A DNA stretch of 64,000 bases from a bacterium (GCA_022842165.1 JALHQC010000012.1:1-64000); one strand, 5' to 3'; positions 38,711-49,102 are shown, counted from the first letter of the stretch. Notes: generated from the sequence alone by a model not told the origin. A program made the numbers and translations.

Positions 38711-39808
38711 CTAAAGTATGAAGTCCGACGCGGTGAGCGTGCTCGCCTGTACATTCAGCAGGCGTATGCTCATCTCAGAACTTCCAAACGAGGTGTTGGT
38801 ATTGATGAATACCAGGGTGTCCGCGCCCGACTGTTGCACTAGCAACTGACCTGCGCCTGAAAAGCCGAGCGCGGTCCCCAGGAATACCAGGGCTTCGTTC
38901 GCTGGCGTGGACAGCCGGTCGTAGACATCAAACAGATCGATCACGTCTTCGCCCTGTTTGAAGTCGGCGATCGTGTCGCGGTAGATCGTCAATGGGTCGA
39001 CGCGCCCTGAGTCGGAGGTCGAAGCAAAGTAGAACGTATCGCTGCCGCTGCCGCCGAACAGGAAGTCGGAACCGAGGCCGCCTTCGATTTCATCGTCGCC
39101 GAAGCCGCCGCGAATCTCGTCCCTGCCGTCGTGCCCGAAGAGATAGTCGTCGCCAGCCTGGCCGCGCATCGTATCATCGCCTGTGCCGCCGTTCATGTCG
39201 TCGTCGCCGATGCCGCCGCGCATGTCGTCGGCGTCTTCCGCGCCGAAGAGGCTATCGCTGCCCGCGCCGCCGCGCATGTTATCGTTGCCGATGCCACCAT
39301 CAAGGCTGTCGTCGTCGCCGCCGCCATTCATCGTGTCGTTGCCGCTGCCGCCGTCAAGCTCGTCGCTTCCGTTGCCGCCGAACATCTGATCGTTGTCGTC
39401 TTCGCCGAACAGTAGATCGTCGCCCACGCCGCCGTACATGGTGTCATTTCCCGAGCCGCCGAAAAGTGCGTCGCTGCCGGTCCACCCGTCCAGCGTATCA
39501 TTGCCCTCTTCGCCATCGAGTGCGTCGTCGCCGCCGGCACCATTGGCCTCATCGTCGCCAGCCCCAAGGCTGACTTCGTCGTCGCCCGCGCCAGAGTAGA
39601 CGTTGTCGTTGAAAACTCCGCTCAAGTAGATGTAGTCGTTTCCATTCAGGAAATAGAACATGGTTGCCGGGCGGATTGCCGGGTCGAGCGCCAGCCAGGC
39701 AAGATTGTCGCTCGGGTCCGAATCGACGATGTTGTTCTGGATATTCACCGACTGATTGTTGGTTGCGATGTACAGGCCACTTGAGAAAAACTGAACGTCA
39801 ATTGTCAT
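38711..39808 (-). CDS. RTX (calcium-binding nonapeptide repeat) protein
   Basis: The 365-residue acidic protein has no signal peptide. Residues 75-250 hold about 15 GGxGxDx-type repeats (for example GGSGNDTMYGGVGDDLLFGE), which fold into a parallel beta roll on binding calcium. The C-terminal region (SDTFYFASTSDSGRVDPL to the end) is the usual type I secretion signal area. The N-terminal 65 residues are not a recognisable enzyme domain. I chose the ATG at 39808 for its GGAGGG site. No type I secretion genes are in the window. Confidence 0.85.
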   Translation of the reverse strand: MTIDVQFFSSGLYIATNNQSVNIQNNIVDSDPSDNLAWLALDPAIRPATMFYFLNGNDYIYLSGVFNDNVYSGAGDDEVSLGAGDDEANGAGGDDALDGEEGNDTLDGWTGSDALFGGSGNDTMYGGVGDDLLFGEDDNDQMFGGNGSDELDGGSGNDTMNGGGDDDSLDGGIGNDNMRGGAGSDSLFGAEDADDMRGGIGDDDMNGGTGDDTMRGQAGDDYLFGHDGRDEIRGGFGDDEIEGGLGSDFLFGGSGSDTFYFASTSDSGRVDPLTIYRDTIADFKQGEDVIDLFDVYDRLSTPANEALVFLGTALGFSGAGQLLVQQSGADTLVFINTNTSFGSSEMSIRLLNVQASTLTASDFIL

Positions 39809-39986
39809 TTTGCCCTCCCTTGTTTTAGTCGAAGAGCGCAAACGTTCTCACAGACAATGACGACGTTTCAAGTACTGAATCGATGCTAACTTATCCAGGA
39901 TGCGTGCGCCGGATGCGCTGCCCGCGGCAAACTGCCGTGAAGGAATATATGCAATGCAGCAAGTGCGGGGCCGCGAACTGCGGCCT

Positions 39987-41078
<1,092 letters not shown>

Positions 41079-41879
41079 CTACTTGCAGATCCGGTAGCCG
41101 CCCTTCCGCGCGATCGCGTCCACATGGAAATGATCGCCGTGGTAGCGGTCCGAGCCGGGACCGAGGACGGTGGTGAAATGTTCGCAGGCGCCCTTGCGGA
41201 CATCGTCGAGGAAGCTGCCGCCCTTCGACAGGCCCATGGCCTTGAGGATGCCGCCGCCCCAGCTGCCGCCGCCGCCGACGCTGACCTGATCCGACTTGGC
41301 GAAGGAAAAGCCCGACATGTCGAGCGCATTGGCCTTGGCATGTTCGCTGAGCTTGCCGCCGATTGCATTGTTGCGCCGCCGGCAGACATAGGAGGCGGCA
41401 ACATGGATCGCCGTCACCTCCGTCTTGAGGCGGCGTTTCGCTGCGGGCTGCAGCGTGCCGGTGACCCAGCCGTGAAGCTCGCGCGCCATGGCGCAGTTGA
41501 TGATGGCGGGCGGGGTGAGCGTAACGCCCGCGATCTCACTCACCTCAAGAGGAGCGCGCGCGCCGCAGCCGCCACCGTCGCCAATGGGTTGGCGCGGTGA
41601 ATAGACGATGGCGAGGTCCTGCAACTCGCTGGCGCAGGCGCCTGCGGTGGCCTCAGGCAGGGTGAGCGCCGGCTTTTTTGCGGCAATGTCCGGCGGCGTT
41701 TCCGCCGGTGCGTTGCGCCGCGGGTTGGGCCTCGGGATCGGAATTGAGATGGCGGGGGTCACCAGCCCGCGCGGCGGCTTCTGGCGCGGCAACGGTATCG
41801 TTTCAGCTGCGGCTGCGATGGTAGTGGCAAGAAGAGCCGACATGCCCAGGATCGATGCGCCAAGCTTCATGGAGGTCAT
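41079..41879 (-). CDS. Extensin-like C-terminal domain protein, secreted
   Basis: The 266-residue product starts with a signal peptide (SILGMSALLATTIAAAAE), then a Pro-rich linker (about 25-75) and the extensin-like C domain (from TLTPPAIINCAMARELHGWV to the end), a peptidase-like fold with H/D pattern SEHAKANALDMSGF and YHGDHFHVD near the C-terminus. Such proteins are predicted periplasmic cell-wall enzymes of the LAS/VanY-like group. The function here is inferred. Confidence 0.82.
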   Translation of the reverse strand: MTSMKLGASILGMSALLATTIAAAAETIPLPRQKPPRGLVTPAISIPIPRPNPRRNAPAETPPDIAAKKPALTLPEATAGACASELQDLAIVYSPRQPIGDGGGCGARAPLEVSEIAGVTLTPPAIINCAMARELHGWVTGTLQPAAKRRLKTEVTAIHVAASYVCRRRNNAIGGKLSEHAKANALDMSGFSFAKSDQVSVGGGGSWGGGILKAMGLSKGGSFLDDVRKGACEHFTTVLGPGSDRYHGDHFHVDAIARKGGYRICK

Positions 41880-42004
41880 TATCGCCCGTCCTTCCGGCGC
41901 ATGGCAAGCGGGGGTTAACCATGCCATTCAAAATTGCTTACGGTTTGAATCAAATTAACAGCGCGCGGCTATCGTGGGCGGCGAAAGACGGAGCATTTCC
42001 CGGC

Positions 42005-42727
42005 ATGTTGAAGTCCAAGCTGTCTCACCTTCTGTTCGCGCTGCCATTGCTGGCCTTGCCGGCCGGGCCACTATATGTAACGCCAGCACTTGCGGCGGGT
42101 TCCGCCGCCGAGGAAGCTGTCCGCATCCTGACGCGCGCCCGTGGTGCGGACCAGAAATGCGATTATCTGTCCGCTGCCGAGCGGAGCGAACTCTCGCGCT
42201 ATACCGCGCGCGCCGAGATTGCTGCCGCGAGCCAGTCTTCCACGGCGGCCGCCAGGACGGCATCCGCCACCGGCATGGCCGAGGCAAAGTCCTCGTCCTG
42301 TTCGCGCGACGTCGAAGCCGACGTTCGCGAGACCCTCGAAGCGGCCCGCGAGGCGGTGGCCGCCTCGAATGCAGAGGCGAACCAGGCCAGGAAGACCATG
42401 ACGAAACCGGCGCAGCGCGCTGCAGCCATTGCCGAAGACGATGACGGCGATGAGCCGGCCCGCCTGACCGGCAAGAGCCTTGGCGGCTATGCCCGCATCG
42501 TGCGCGGCTATTATCTCGAACGCGAATGCCGCAGCCTGTCGCGCAACGACGCTGACCGCTTCTGGCGCGGCGTCGTGAAGCTTCACAAGACCGCAGTCCG
42601 CACCAATGGCACGTCTGCCGTGGCGCGGGTGATGGCCGCCGCCGAACGGAAGGCCAGCGGTTCATCCTGCGGCAGGAATGTGCAGGCGCGCATTCGCCAG
42701 ATCTATTCGGAAGTCTCGGACCGCTAG
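42005..42727 (+). CDS. Exported hypothetical protein, Cys-containing (240 aa)
   Basis: The ATG at 42005 is followed by a signal peptide (SHLLFALPLLALPAGPLYVT... cleaved near ALAAG, residue 31). The mature protein has two helical repeats that look alike: CDYLSAAERSELSRYTARAE...SSCSRDVEADVRETLE and CRSLSRNDADRFWRGVVKLH...SSCGRNVQARIRQIYS. Each has a pair of cysteines, suggesting an internal duplication held by disulfides. An acidic linker (EDDDGDE) lies between. I do not recognise the family. Confidence 0.75.
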   Translation: MLKSKLSHLLFALPLLALPAGPLYVTPALAAGSAAEEAVRILTRARGADQKCDYLSAAERSELSRYTARAEIAAASQSSTAAARTASATGMAEAKSSSCSRDVEADVRETLEAAREAVAASNAEANQARKTMTKPAQRAAAIAEDDDGDEPARLTGKSLGGYARIVRGYYLERECRSLSRNDADRFWRGVVKLHKTAVRTNGTSAVARVMAAAERKASGSSCGRNVQARIRQIYSEVSDR

Positions 42728-43035
42728 CGAAGAGCTTCTGCTCCAAAGGGGATGGAGCAAACAGGCGGGGGCAGACGGGTGGGGCCGTCTGCCCCCGCAG
42801 TCGTTTCCGGAGGGTGCCGATTGCGCACAATTGGCCGAAATTCGGAAAGAGCCTGTTAAGCGCGAAAAATGTGACTCTGTAAACGCTGTAAGCCGTTCTC
42901 CCAAATATCTGATAATCTAAGGATAAATTTACTCAAAGCATTGAGCAGCCTTTAAGCCACCGCCGCGTAATGTGAATGCGATCAGGGGAATGGACAAAGA
43001 AGCCAGCCCCGCTTCAAGGGTAAGGTGGAACAAAC
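42728..43035. other. Intergenic region between the exported protein and ldtR
   Basis: The left part contains a strong hairpin (42766-42797). The rest is AT-richer, particularly 42880-42940, and should contain the ldtR promoter. I see no gene. Confidence 0.5.
42766..42797 (+). terminator. Strong hairpin after the exported-protein gene
   Basis: A perfect 13-bp stem (CGGGGGCAGACGG with its complement) closes a six-base loop GTGGGG, 39 bp past the stop codon. The following bases have no U-tract, so it may stop RNA decay or work with Rho rather than be a classical intrinsic terminator. Confidence 0.6.
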
Positions 43036-43551
43036 ATGCGTACTGAAGTGATGGGGGCTTTGCGCCCGCAAATAGCCGAAACGCCTCGCAATCCGGTCAA
43101 GCCGAAATATCTCGAGGCCCTCAATCTGATCGAGCGGTTGCACCGCCGCCTGCTCGACGTCATCAAGGATGATTTCGAGCGCAATGGCGAGCCGGAAGTG
43201 AACCCGGTGCAGGCGCTGCTGCTGTTCAACATCGCCGACAGCGAACTGACGGCGGGCGAACTGAAGACGCGCGGCCACTATCAGGGCTCGAACGTTTCGT
43301 ACAATCTGAAGAAGCTGGTGGAAGCGGGTTATGTGCACCACGAACGCTCTTCGACCGACAAGCGCTCGGTGCGCGTGCGCCTGACGCCCAAGGGCCAGTC
43401 GATCCGCAACCGGGTCGACGCGCTCTACAATCGCCAGATGATGGCGGTGGAGCAGGTCGTCGGCCTCAACACCGACGAGCTCGACCGGATCAACAAGGCG
43501 CTGACCCGTCTGGAGCGCTACTGGACCGACCAGATTCTCTACCGCCTCTGA
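43036..43551 (+). CDS. ldtR: MarR-family regulator LdtR
   Basis: The 171-residue winged-helix regulator has recognition helix TRGHYQGSNVSYNLKKLVEA and wing ERSSTDKRSVRVRLTPKG. Sequence and position, directly upstream of an L,D-transpeptidase, match LdtR of Liberibacter and Sinorhizobium, which controls ldtP and stress tolerance (established for those species). The name rests on that synteny. Confidence 0.85.
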   Translation: MRTEVMGALRPQIAETPRNPVKPKYLEALNLIERLHRRLLDVIKDDFERNGEPEVNPVQALLLFNIADSELTAGELKTRGHYQGSNVSYNLKKLVEAGYVHHERSSTDKRSVRVRLTPKGQSIRNRVDALYNRQMMAVEQVVGLNTDELDRINKALTRLERYWTDQILYRL

Positions 43552-43625
43552 GTTTTACCCTGCAAATGGTCTCGGGGCCGTGCTGTGGCTGAAAAGCCGC
43601 AGCGCGGTCCTGAAGTTTATGTGCA

Positions 43626-43688
43626 TTGCCATTTGTGGCAACTCCATCGCATTCTTGCCTCAATTGCCGCGCTTGTCATGGCGGCAAT
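43626..43688. promoter_or_regulatory. Two inverted repeats in the ldtP upstream region (candidate LdtR sites)
   Basis: TTGCCA-TTTG-TGGCAA (43626-43641) is a perfect 6-bp inverted repeat, and ATTGCCGC-N10-GCGGCAAT (43663-43688) is a perfect 8-bp one. Both share the TTGCC half-site and lie 100-165 bp before the ldtP start. A MarR-family dimer would fit such symmetry, but the link is inferred. The second could also be an RNA hairpin. Confidence 0.5.
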
Positions 43689-43789
43689 GTGGCCGGGTTT
43701 TGACGAGTCGTAACCGGGCTGTTAGAAACATTGCCCGGCGGGACACGATCGTGGATCACCGGGTCGAGGCAGATGGAGTGAGGTTGTAG

Positions 43790-45778
43790 ATGGCTTTGTG
43801 GAGTCTTGCGCGTTCTGGCCGGATGCTTCGGACGGTGTCACTCGCGGTTCTCATCGGATTTGGCGCGGGAACGGCCCTGCCTTCGGCCTCGCATGCGGAC
43901 AACGAAGACTCGCTCTTCAACATGCTGCGGAAGAAGAAGCAGGCGAGGACTACCGGCGTCACCACCACCCAGCACTCGCAAGGAACCGGCGGCAAGGCGA
44001 CGACCGAAACCGGAATCGTCACCGATGGAGCGGTGAGCCCCTTCCTGCTGCCTGACAGCATCGCCAGCATGGAGGCGGTTTCCGCCAAATACGCCCAGAT
44101 CGTCGCCTCCGGCGGCTGGCCCAAGGTATCGGGCGGCAAGCTGAAGAAGGGCTCCGAGGGCACTGGCGTCCTTGCCCTCAACAAGCGGCTTCATGCCGAA
44201 GGCTATCTGCGTGACGAAGCCGTTGCAGGCGAATATGCACAGGTGTTCACTTCCGCAACGGAAGACGCGCTGCGCCGCTTCCAGCGCAATCACGGCCTTG
44301 CTGCGACAGGCAGCATGGACGGCCAGACCCTTGCCGCCCTCAACGTGCCGGCCGAGCGCAGGCTCGCCACCATCCGCGCCAATATTCCGCGCGTCGCCGA
44401 ATATTCGAAGGACCTGGGCGAGCGCTACATGGTCGTCAACATTCCGGCCCAGCAGATCGAGACGGTGAACGGCGGCCGCGTCTATTCGCGCCATAACGCC
44501 ATCGTCGGCCGCCCGTCGCGCCCGACGCCGGTGGTGATGACGCCGCTGACCGTCATCCGCTTCAATCCCTACTGGAATGCGCCGCCGTCGATCGTGGAAA
44601 AGGACATCGTTCCGCGCATGGCCTCGAAGGGCGCTTCGCGGGTCATGAGCGATATGAACATGAAGATCTTCAAGGGCGTCGGCGGTCCCGAGATCGATCC
44701 CGATTCCGTCAACTGGCGCCGCGCACGGGTGGACGACTATCACTTCCGCCAGGAGCCCGGCGGCAGCAATGCCATGGCGACCGCCAAGATCGAGTTCAAC
44801 AGCCCGCACGGCATCTATCTGCACGACACGCCGGAGCCGGAACTGTTCAATAACTTCCAGCGGCTCTATTCCTCAGGCTGTGTGCGCGTCGAGAAGGTTG
44901 CCACGCTGATCGACTGGATCCTGCAAGGGCAGGACGGCATCAATTCCTCGCGCATCGCCGAACTGGCGGATACCAAGGAACGCCTCGACACCACGATCGC
45001 CAATGCGCCCCAGCTGCGCGTGGCCTATCTGACGGCATGGCCGACGCGCGATGGCGTGGCGGCCTTCCGGCCCGACGTCTATGAGCTGGACCGCACGGAC
45101 TTCGTGGTCGGCCAGCCATTGCCGGTGGGCGAGACAATGGGCGGCAAGCGCTATGTGCTGAAGCCCATTCCGCGTTCGCAGGAATCGGTCGACGAGGCGG
45201 AAGCCTTCGGCTTCGCCTCGCTGTTCCGCAACCGCAATTCGGACAAGGATAGCCCCTTCAACCGCGACGGCAGGGCAAGCGCGAAGAAGAAGGACAGCCT
45301 GATCAAGCTTCAGACCACGGCGAAAGCCAAGGACAAGGGCAAGAAGAAGGTCGCCGCGCGCAAGGCCAGAAAGCCGTTCTTCGGCAACCTCGACAATGCG
45401 CCGGAAGCCGTGCTGGCCAATGCCAGCGCCGATGATGACGGCAAGACCATCGTCAAGAAGAAGCCGCTGGCCAAGAAGAAGGCTTCAGCCAAGCCTGATG
45501 ACAAGACCAAGACCGCCAAGGCCAAGAAGGTCGTGAAGAAGGACGAGGCCGAGGTTGCCGCCAAGAACCCAGCAGGCAAGGATGCACCGGCCAAGAAGAA
45601 GCCGGTGACAGCCGCAAGCGCCAAGGACAAGGCCAAGCCCGCCGTGGCTGCCAAGAAGCCGGCCGCGAAGGATTGCAAGGCCGGAGCTGATGGCAAGCTT
45701 CCCGCCGGCTGCAAGGCGGCAAGTGCCACCAAGAAGCCCGTCGCGAAGCCCACCGAGAAGGTTACAGCGGCGAACTGA
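43790..45778 (+). CDS. ldtP: L,D-transpeptidase with peptidoglycan-binding domain and Lys/Ala-rich tail
   Basis: The 662-residue protein has a signal peptide (SLAVLIGFGAGTALPSASHA, end about residue 36), a peptidoglycan-binding domain at 125-190 (VLALNKRLHAEGYL to QTLAALNV) and a YkuD catalytic domain at about 210-375 with H345 (YLHDTPEP) and C364 (RLYSSGCVRV). It makes 3-3 peptidoglycan crosslinks or lipoprotein links in the periplasm. Residues 490-662 are a low-complexity tail of Lys, Ala and Asp (AKKKPVTAASAKDKAK-like), much longer than the usual family end. Regulation by the upstream LdtR is likely. Confidence 0.9.
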   Translation: MALWSLARSGRMLRTVSLAVLIGFGAGTALPSASHADNEDSLFNMLRKKKQARTTGVTTTQHSQGTGGKATTETGIVTDGAVSPFLLPDSIASMEAVSAKYAQIVASGGWPKVSGGKLKKGSEGTGVLALNKRLHAEGYLRDEAVAGEYAQVFTSATEDALRRFQRNHGLAATGSMDGQTLAALNVPAERRLATIRANIPRVAEYSKDLGERYMVVNIPAQQIETVNGGRVYSRHNAIVGRPSRPTPVVMTPLTVIRFNPYWNAPPSIVEKDIVPRMASKGASRVMSDMNMKIFKGVGGPEIDPDSVNWRRARVDDYHFRQEPGGSNAMATAKIEFNSPHGIYLHDTPEPELFNNFQRLYSSGCVRVEKVATLIDWILQGQDGINSSRIAELADTKERLDTTIANAPQLRVAYLTAWPTRDGVAAFRPDVYELDRTDFVVGQPLPVGETMGGKRYVLKPIPRSQESVDEAEAFGFASLFRNRNSDKDSPFNRDGRASAKKKDSLIKLQTTAKAKDKGKKKVAARKARKPFFGNLDNAPEAVLANASADDDGKTIVKKKPLAKKKASAKPDDKTKTAKAKKVVKKDEAEVAAKNPAGKDAPAKKKPVTAASAKDKAKPAVAAKKPAAKDCKAGADGKLPAGCKAASATKKPVAKPTEKVTAAN

Positions 45779-45931
45779 CGTCGTCTCTTCAGCGGGGCGG
45801 TGGTGACGGTTTGAACGCAAGTTCCGCCGTTCTACGTCGCCTGTTGTGTTGCGTGAACGTGTAGCTGGACCCTGTTTCGGCGCGCTGCAATGTGCGGCTG
45901 AAGATATCGAATGCGGTTGAAGGAACTGACG

Positions 45932-47314
45932 ATGGCGAAGAAATCGGCGAAGAAGGCTGCAAAGCCCGCAAAGGCAAAGTCACGCGCGAAGGTGGCTGCG
46001 AAGGCCAGGAAACCCGCGGCCAAGGCGGCAGGCCCCAAGCTGCTGTTTCCCGGCTTCTTTAGCGATGGGCTGGCGAAGAGCGATGCCAGGATCGCCAAAG
46101 CGATTGCCAATGAGCTTGGCCGCCAGCAGCACGAGATCGAGCTGATCGCATCCGAAAACATCGTGTCGAAGGCCGTGCTCGAGGCCCAGGGCTCGGTGAT
46201 GACCAACAAATATGCGGAGGGCTATCCCGGCCGCCGCTATTATGGCGGCTGCCAGTTTGTCGACGTGTCGGAAACGCTGGCGATCGAGCGGGCCAGGCAG
46301 CTTTTCTCCTGTTCATACGCCAATGTTCAGCCGCACTCCGGCGCCACGGCGAACCAGGCGGTGTTCTTCGCGCTGCTGCAGCCGGGCGACACTTACATGG
46401 GCCTCGACCTCGCCTGCGGCGGTCACCTCACGCACGGCTCGCCCGTCAACCAGTCGGGCAAGTGGTTCAAGGTGGCGCCCTACAAGGTGCGGGAAGACAA
46501 CCACTTGATCGATTATGACAAGCTGGCCGAGCAAGCCCTTGAAGTAAAACCGAAACTGATTATCGCAGGCGGCTCCGCCTATCCCCGCATTCTCGATTTC
46601 AAGCGCTTCCGCGAGATCGCCGATTCGGTGGGCGCCTATCTGATGGTCGACATGGCCCACATCGCCGGCCTGGTGGCGGGCGGTGTTCATCCCAATCCGC
46701 TGGAATATGCCGACGTGGTGACGACGACGACCCACAAGACACTCCGTGGCCCTCGCGGCGGCATGATCCTGAGCCGCAATGACGACCTCGGCAAGAAATT
46801 CAACTCCGCCGTATTCCCCGGCCTGCAGGGCGGGCCGCTGGAACATGTGATCGCCGCCAAGGCGGTGGCCTTCGGCGAGGCGCTGAAACCCGCCTTCCGG
46901 AAGTATGCGAAGGCAGTGGCGGATAATGCCAGGGTTCTGGCGAAGTCGATGCAGGATGGCGGCTGCGATCTCGTCTCCGGCGGCACCGACACGCATCTGA
47001 TGCTGGTCGACCTCCGCAAGAAGGGCGTGACCGGCAAGGCCGCGGAAGCAGCCCTGGGCCGCGCCTACATCACCTGCAACAAGAACGGCATTCCCTTCGA
47101 TCCGGCACCCTTCACGATCACCAGCGGCATCCGCCTCGGGACGCCGGCGGGCACGACGCGCAGCTTTGGCGCCGCAGAGTTCAGGGAAGTGGGCGCGCTG
47201 ATCACCGAAGTGCTGGACGGCCTCGCCGCCAATGGCGAGGAGGGCAATGCCAGGGTCGAGAAGGCCGTGGCGAAGAAGGTGAAGGCGCTGACGGCGAAGT
47301 TCCCGATCTATTGA
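45932..47314 (+). CDS. glyA: Serine hydroxymethyltransferase with basic N-terminal extension
   Basis: The 460-residue PLP enzyme interconverts serine and glycine with tetrahydrofolate. [16 protein letters not shown] contains the PLP Lys, [20 protein letters not shown] and [20 protein letters not shown] are signatures. I chose the ATG at 45932 with AAGGA 7-8 bases upstream. The first 36 residues ([20 protein letters not shown] and on) form a histone-H1-like Lys/Ala tail not found in typical GlyA, which begins about where [13 protein letters not shown] starts. Confidence 0.95.
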   Translation: MAKKSAKKAAKPAKAKSRAKVAAKARKPAAKAAGPKLLFPGFFSDGLAKSDARIAKAIANELGRQQHEIELIASENIVSKAVLEAQGSVMTNKYAEGYPGRRYYGGCQFVDVSETLAIERARQLFSCSYANVQPHSGATANQAVFFALLQPGDTYMGLDLACGGHLTHGSPVNQSGKWFKVAPYKVREDNHLIDYDKLAEQALEVKPKLIIAGGSAYPRILDFKRFREIADSVGAYLMVDMAHIAGLVAGGVHPNPLEYADVVTTTTHKTLRGPRGGMILSRNDDLGKKFNSAVFPGLQGGPLEHVIAAKAVAFGEALKPAFRKYAKAVADNARVLAKSMQDGGCDLVSGGTDTHLMLVDLRKKGVTGKAAEAALGRAYITCNKNGIPFDPAPFTITSGIRLGTPAGTTRSFGAAEFREVGALITEVLDGLAANGEEGNARVEKAVAKKVKALTAKFPIY

Positions 47315-47383
47315 CGTCTATCACCTTTATCGGAGGCCCGGTATGAACCGGCCCTTCCTTAAGGCCACGCCCGCCTCCATAAA

Positions 47384-47472
47384 CGTCATCCCGGCGCAGG
47401 CCGGGACCCCGCTTTCTTTCCGTGTCTGTGGCAAGCACCAAAGCTGGGCCCCGGCCTTCGCCGGCGTGACGG
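47384..47472. repeat. REP-like imperfect palindrome between glyA and nrdR
   Basis: The left arm CGTCATCCCGGCGCAGGCCG and right arm CGGCCTTCGCCGGCGTGACG are inverted copies of one another around a centre of about 25 bp. They have the same consensus as the elements after parC. Confidence 0.7.
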
Positions 47473-47548
47473 ACAAGAGGAGCACTTGACCCGCTCTGCT
47501 TTTATCCCCCAGAGATGGTACAGCCCCACCAACCCGAGTCCCTGAAAC

Positions 47549-48028
47549 TTGCGCTGTCCGTTCTGTTCCAACGAAGAAACCCAGGTGAAGGATTCCCGTC
47601 CCACCGAGGATGGCACCGCCATTCGCCGCCGGCGCTATTGTCCGGACTGTTCGGGCCGGTTCACCACCTTCGAGCGGGTGCAGCTGCGCGAGTTGATGGT
47701 GGTGAAGCGCTCGGGCCGGCGCGTGCCGTTCGATCGCGACAAGCTGATGCGCTCGATCCAGGTGGCGCTGCGGAAGCGCCCGGTGGACCCCGAGCGCGTG
47801 GAGCGCATGGTGTCGGGCATCGTGCGGCGGCTGGAGAGCCTGGGCGAAAGCGAGATCCGGTCGGAAACCGTCGGCAAGCTGGTGATGGAGGCGCTCAAGA
47901 TGCTTGATGATGTCGCCTATGTGCGCTTTGCCTCCGTCTACAAGAACTTCCGTGAGGCCAAGGATTTCGAGGAACTGCTGGGCGAGCTGACCGGCGAGGA
48001 CGACAACGGCGAATCCGGTGACCGCTGA
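47549..48028 (+). CDS. nrdR: Transcriptional repressor NrdR
   Basis: The 159-residue regulator of ribonucleotide reductase genes has a zinc ribbon (C3, C6, C31, C34; MRCPFC and YCPDC) and an ATP-cone at about 49-139. The only start giving the invariant MRCPFC N-terminus is a TTG at 47549. Upstream it has no strong ribosome site, and its end overlaps ribD by 11 bp. The glyA-nrdR-rib order is common in alphaproteobacteria. Confidence 0.94.
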   Translation: MRCPFCSNEETQVKDSRPTEDGTAIRRRRYCPDCSGRFTTFERVQLRELMVVKRSGRRVPFDRDKLMRSIQVALRKRPVDPERVERMVSGIVRRLESLGESEIRSETVGKLVMEALKMLDDVAYVRFASVYKNFREAKDFEELLGELTGEDDNGESGDR

Positions 48029-49007
48029 CGACCGGCGCTGGATGGACTATGCGCTGCGCCTCGGGCGGCGGGCGCTGGGCACCACCGCCGAAAACCCCAA
48101 TGTCGGCTGCGTGATCGTCAAGGACGGCAGGCTGCTGGGCGTCGGCTGGACGCAACCCGGCGGCAGGCCGCATGCCGAGACCGAAGCCCTCGCCATGGCC
48201 GGAGAACAGGCGAGAGAGGCGACCGCCTATGTGACGCTCGAACCCTGCGCACACCACGGGAAAACCGGCCCTTGCGCCGAGGCGCTGGTGATGGCCGGGA
48301 TCGCCCGCGTGGTGACGGCGCTTGAAGACCCGGACCCCCGCGTCTCGGGCGGCGGTCATGCCATTCTCCGCGCGGCGGGAATCGAGGCTTCAACCGGTCT
48401 GGGTGCCGATGAGGCCCGCCGCGATCTTGCGGGCTTCCTCACGCGGATCACGAAGAAGCGGCCCTATGTGATTCTAAAGATGGCGGTTTCCGCTGATGAC
48501 AAGATTTCCTCCCGCGTCGGGGAGGCGACCGCCATCACCGGGCCGGAAGCCAACCGCCGTGTGCATCTGCTGCGCGCCCAATGCGATGCGATCCTCGTCG
48601 GGATGGGCACAGTGCGCACCGACGATCCGATGCTCACCTGCCGCCTTCCCGGCCTCGAACACCGCTCGCCGCGCCCCTTCGTGCTGGGGCATGGCCGCCT
48701 CTCGCCCATCAAGAGGCTGTCGGTGCGCGGTGCCGAAGTGGTGCGCGGCCTCGAGCCGATGACCGGCATCAACCGCCTGCTGGTGGAAGGGGGTGCGCGG
48801 GTGGCGCGGCATTTCCTCGATCTCGGGCTGGTGGATGAGTTCCATCTGTTCCGGTCGCCGAAGGCACTGGGGCCCCAGGGTGTGGACGCCGTGTTCGAAA
48901 TGCCGCTCGAACAGGCATTGCAGCCATTCCGCCTCCGCGAGGAAGAAAGACTTGGGAGCGATGTGCTGAGGGTCTATGAGAACGCCTCCAACTCACCCTC
49001 ACCCTGA
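48018..49007 (+). CDS. ribD: Riboflavin biosynthesis deaminase/reductase
   Basis: The 329-residue bifunctional enzyme acts at the second and third steps of riboflavin synthesis. The deaminase domain has HAE (H52-E54) and the zinc cysteines C77 and C86 in [13 protein letters not shown]. The reductase domain runs from about residue 148 ([16 protein letters not shown]). At 329 residues it is shorter than most (about 365); the shortage is in the reductase, between GAEVV and RLLVEGG. The start is GTG 48018 inside nrdR. Its last four codons and stop lie in the left arm of a palindromic repeat. Confidence 0.92.
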   Translation: MTADDRRWMDYALRLGRRALGTTAENPNVGCVIVKDGRLLGVGWTQPGGRPHAETEALAMAGEQAREATAYVTLEPCAHHGKTGPCAEALVMAGIARVVTALEDPDPRVSGGGHAILRAAGIEASTGLGADEARRDLAGFLTRITKKRPYVILKMAVSADDKISSRVGEATAITGPEANRRVHLLRAQCDAILVGMGTVRTDDPMLTCRLPGLEHRSPRPFVLGHGRLSPIKRLSVRGAEVVRGLEPMTGINRLLVEGGARVARHFLDLGLVDEFHLFRSPKALGPQGVDAVFEMPLEQALQPFRLREEERLGSDVLRVYENASNSPSP

Positions 49008-49093
49008 GGTGCCCGGCTACAAGCCGGGCTTCGAAGGGTGACCAGCGGAAGCATATGCTTCGAGGCGCGTTCCGCGCACCTCAGCATGAGGTA
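48992..49093. repeat. Palindromic repeat overlapping the ribD stop codon
   Basis: CTCACCCTCACCCTGAGGTG leads into an inverted pair GCCCGGC-TACAA-GCCGGGC, and the end CGCACCTCAGCATGAGG is complementary to the start (CCTGAGGTGC). A central GAAGCATATGCTTC is a perfect 14-bp palindrome. It is a different consensus from the parC-side repeats and resembles a common intergenic repeat of Hyphomicrobiales. It supplies the codons for SPSP and the stop of ribD. Confidence 0.7.
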
Positions 49094-49102
49094 CACTGAA
49101 CA

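Noticed and set aside
39030-39590. Tandem DNA repeat on the plus strand with long Arg/Ala/Pro-rich frames
   Set aside because: It is explained by the RTX nonapeptide repeats encoded on the minus strand.
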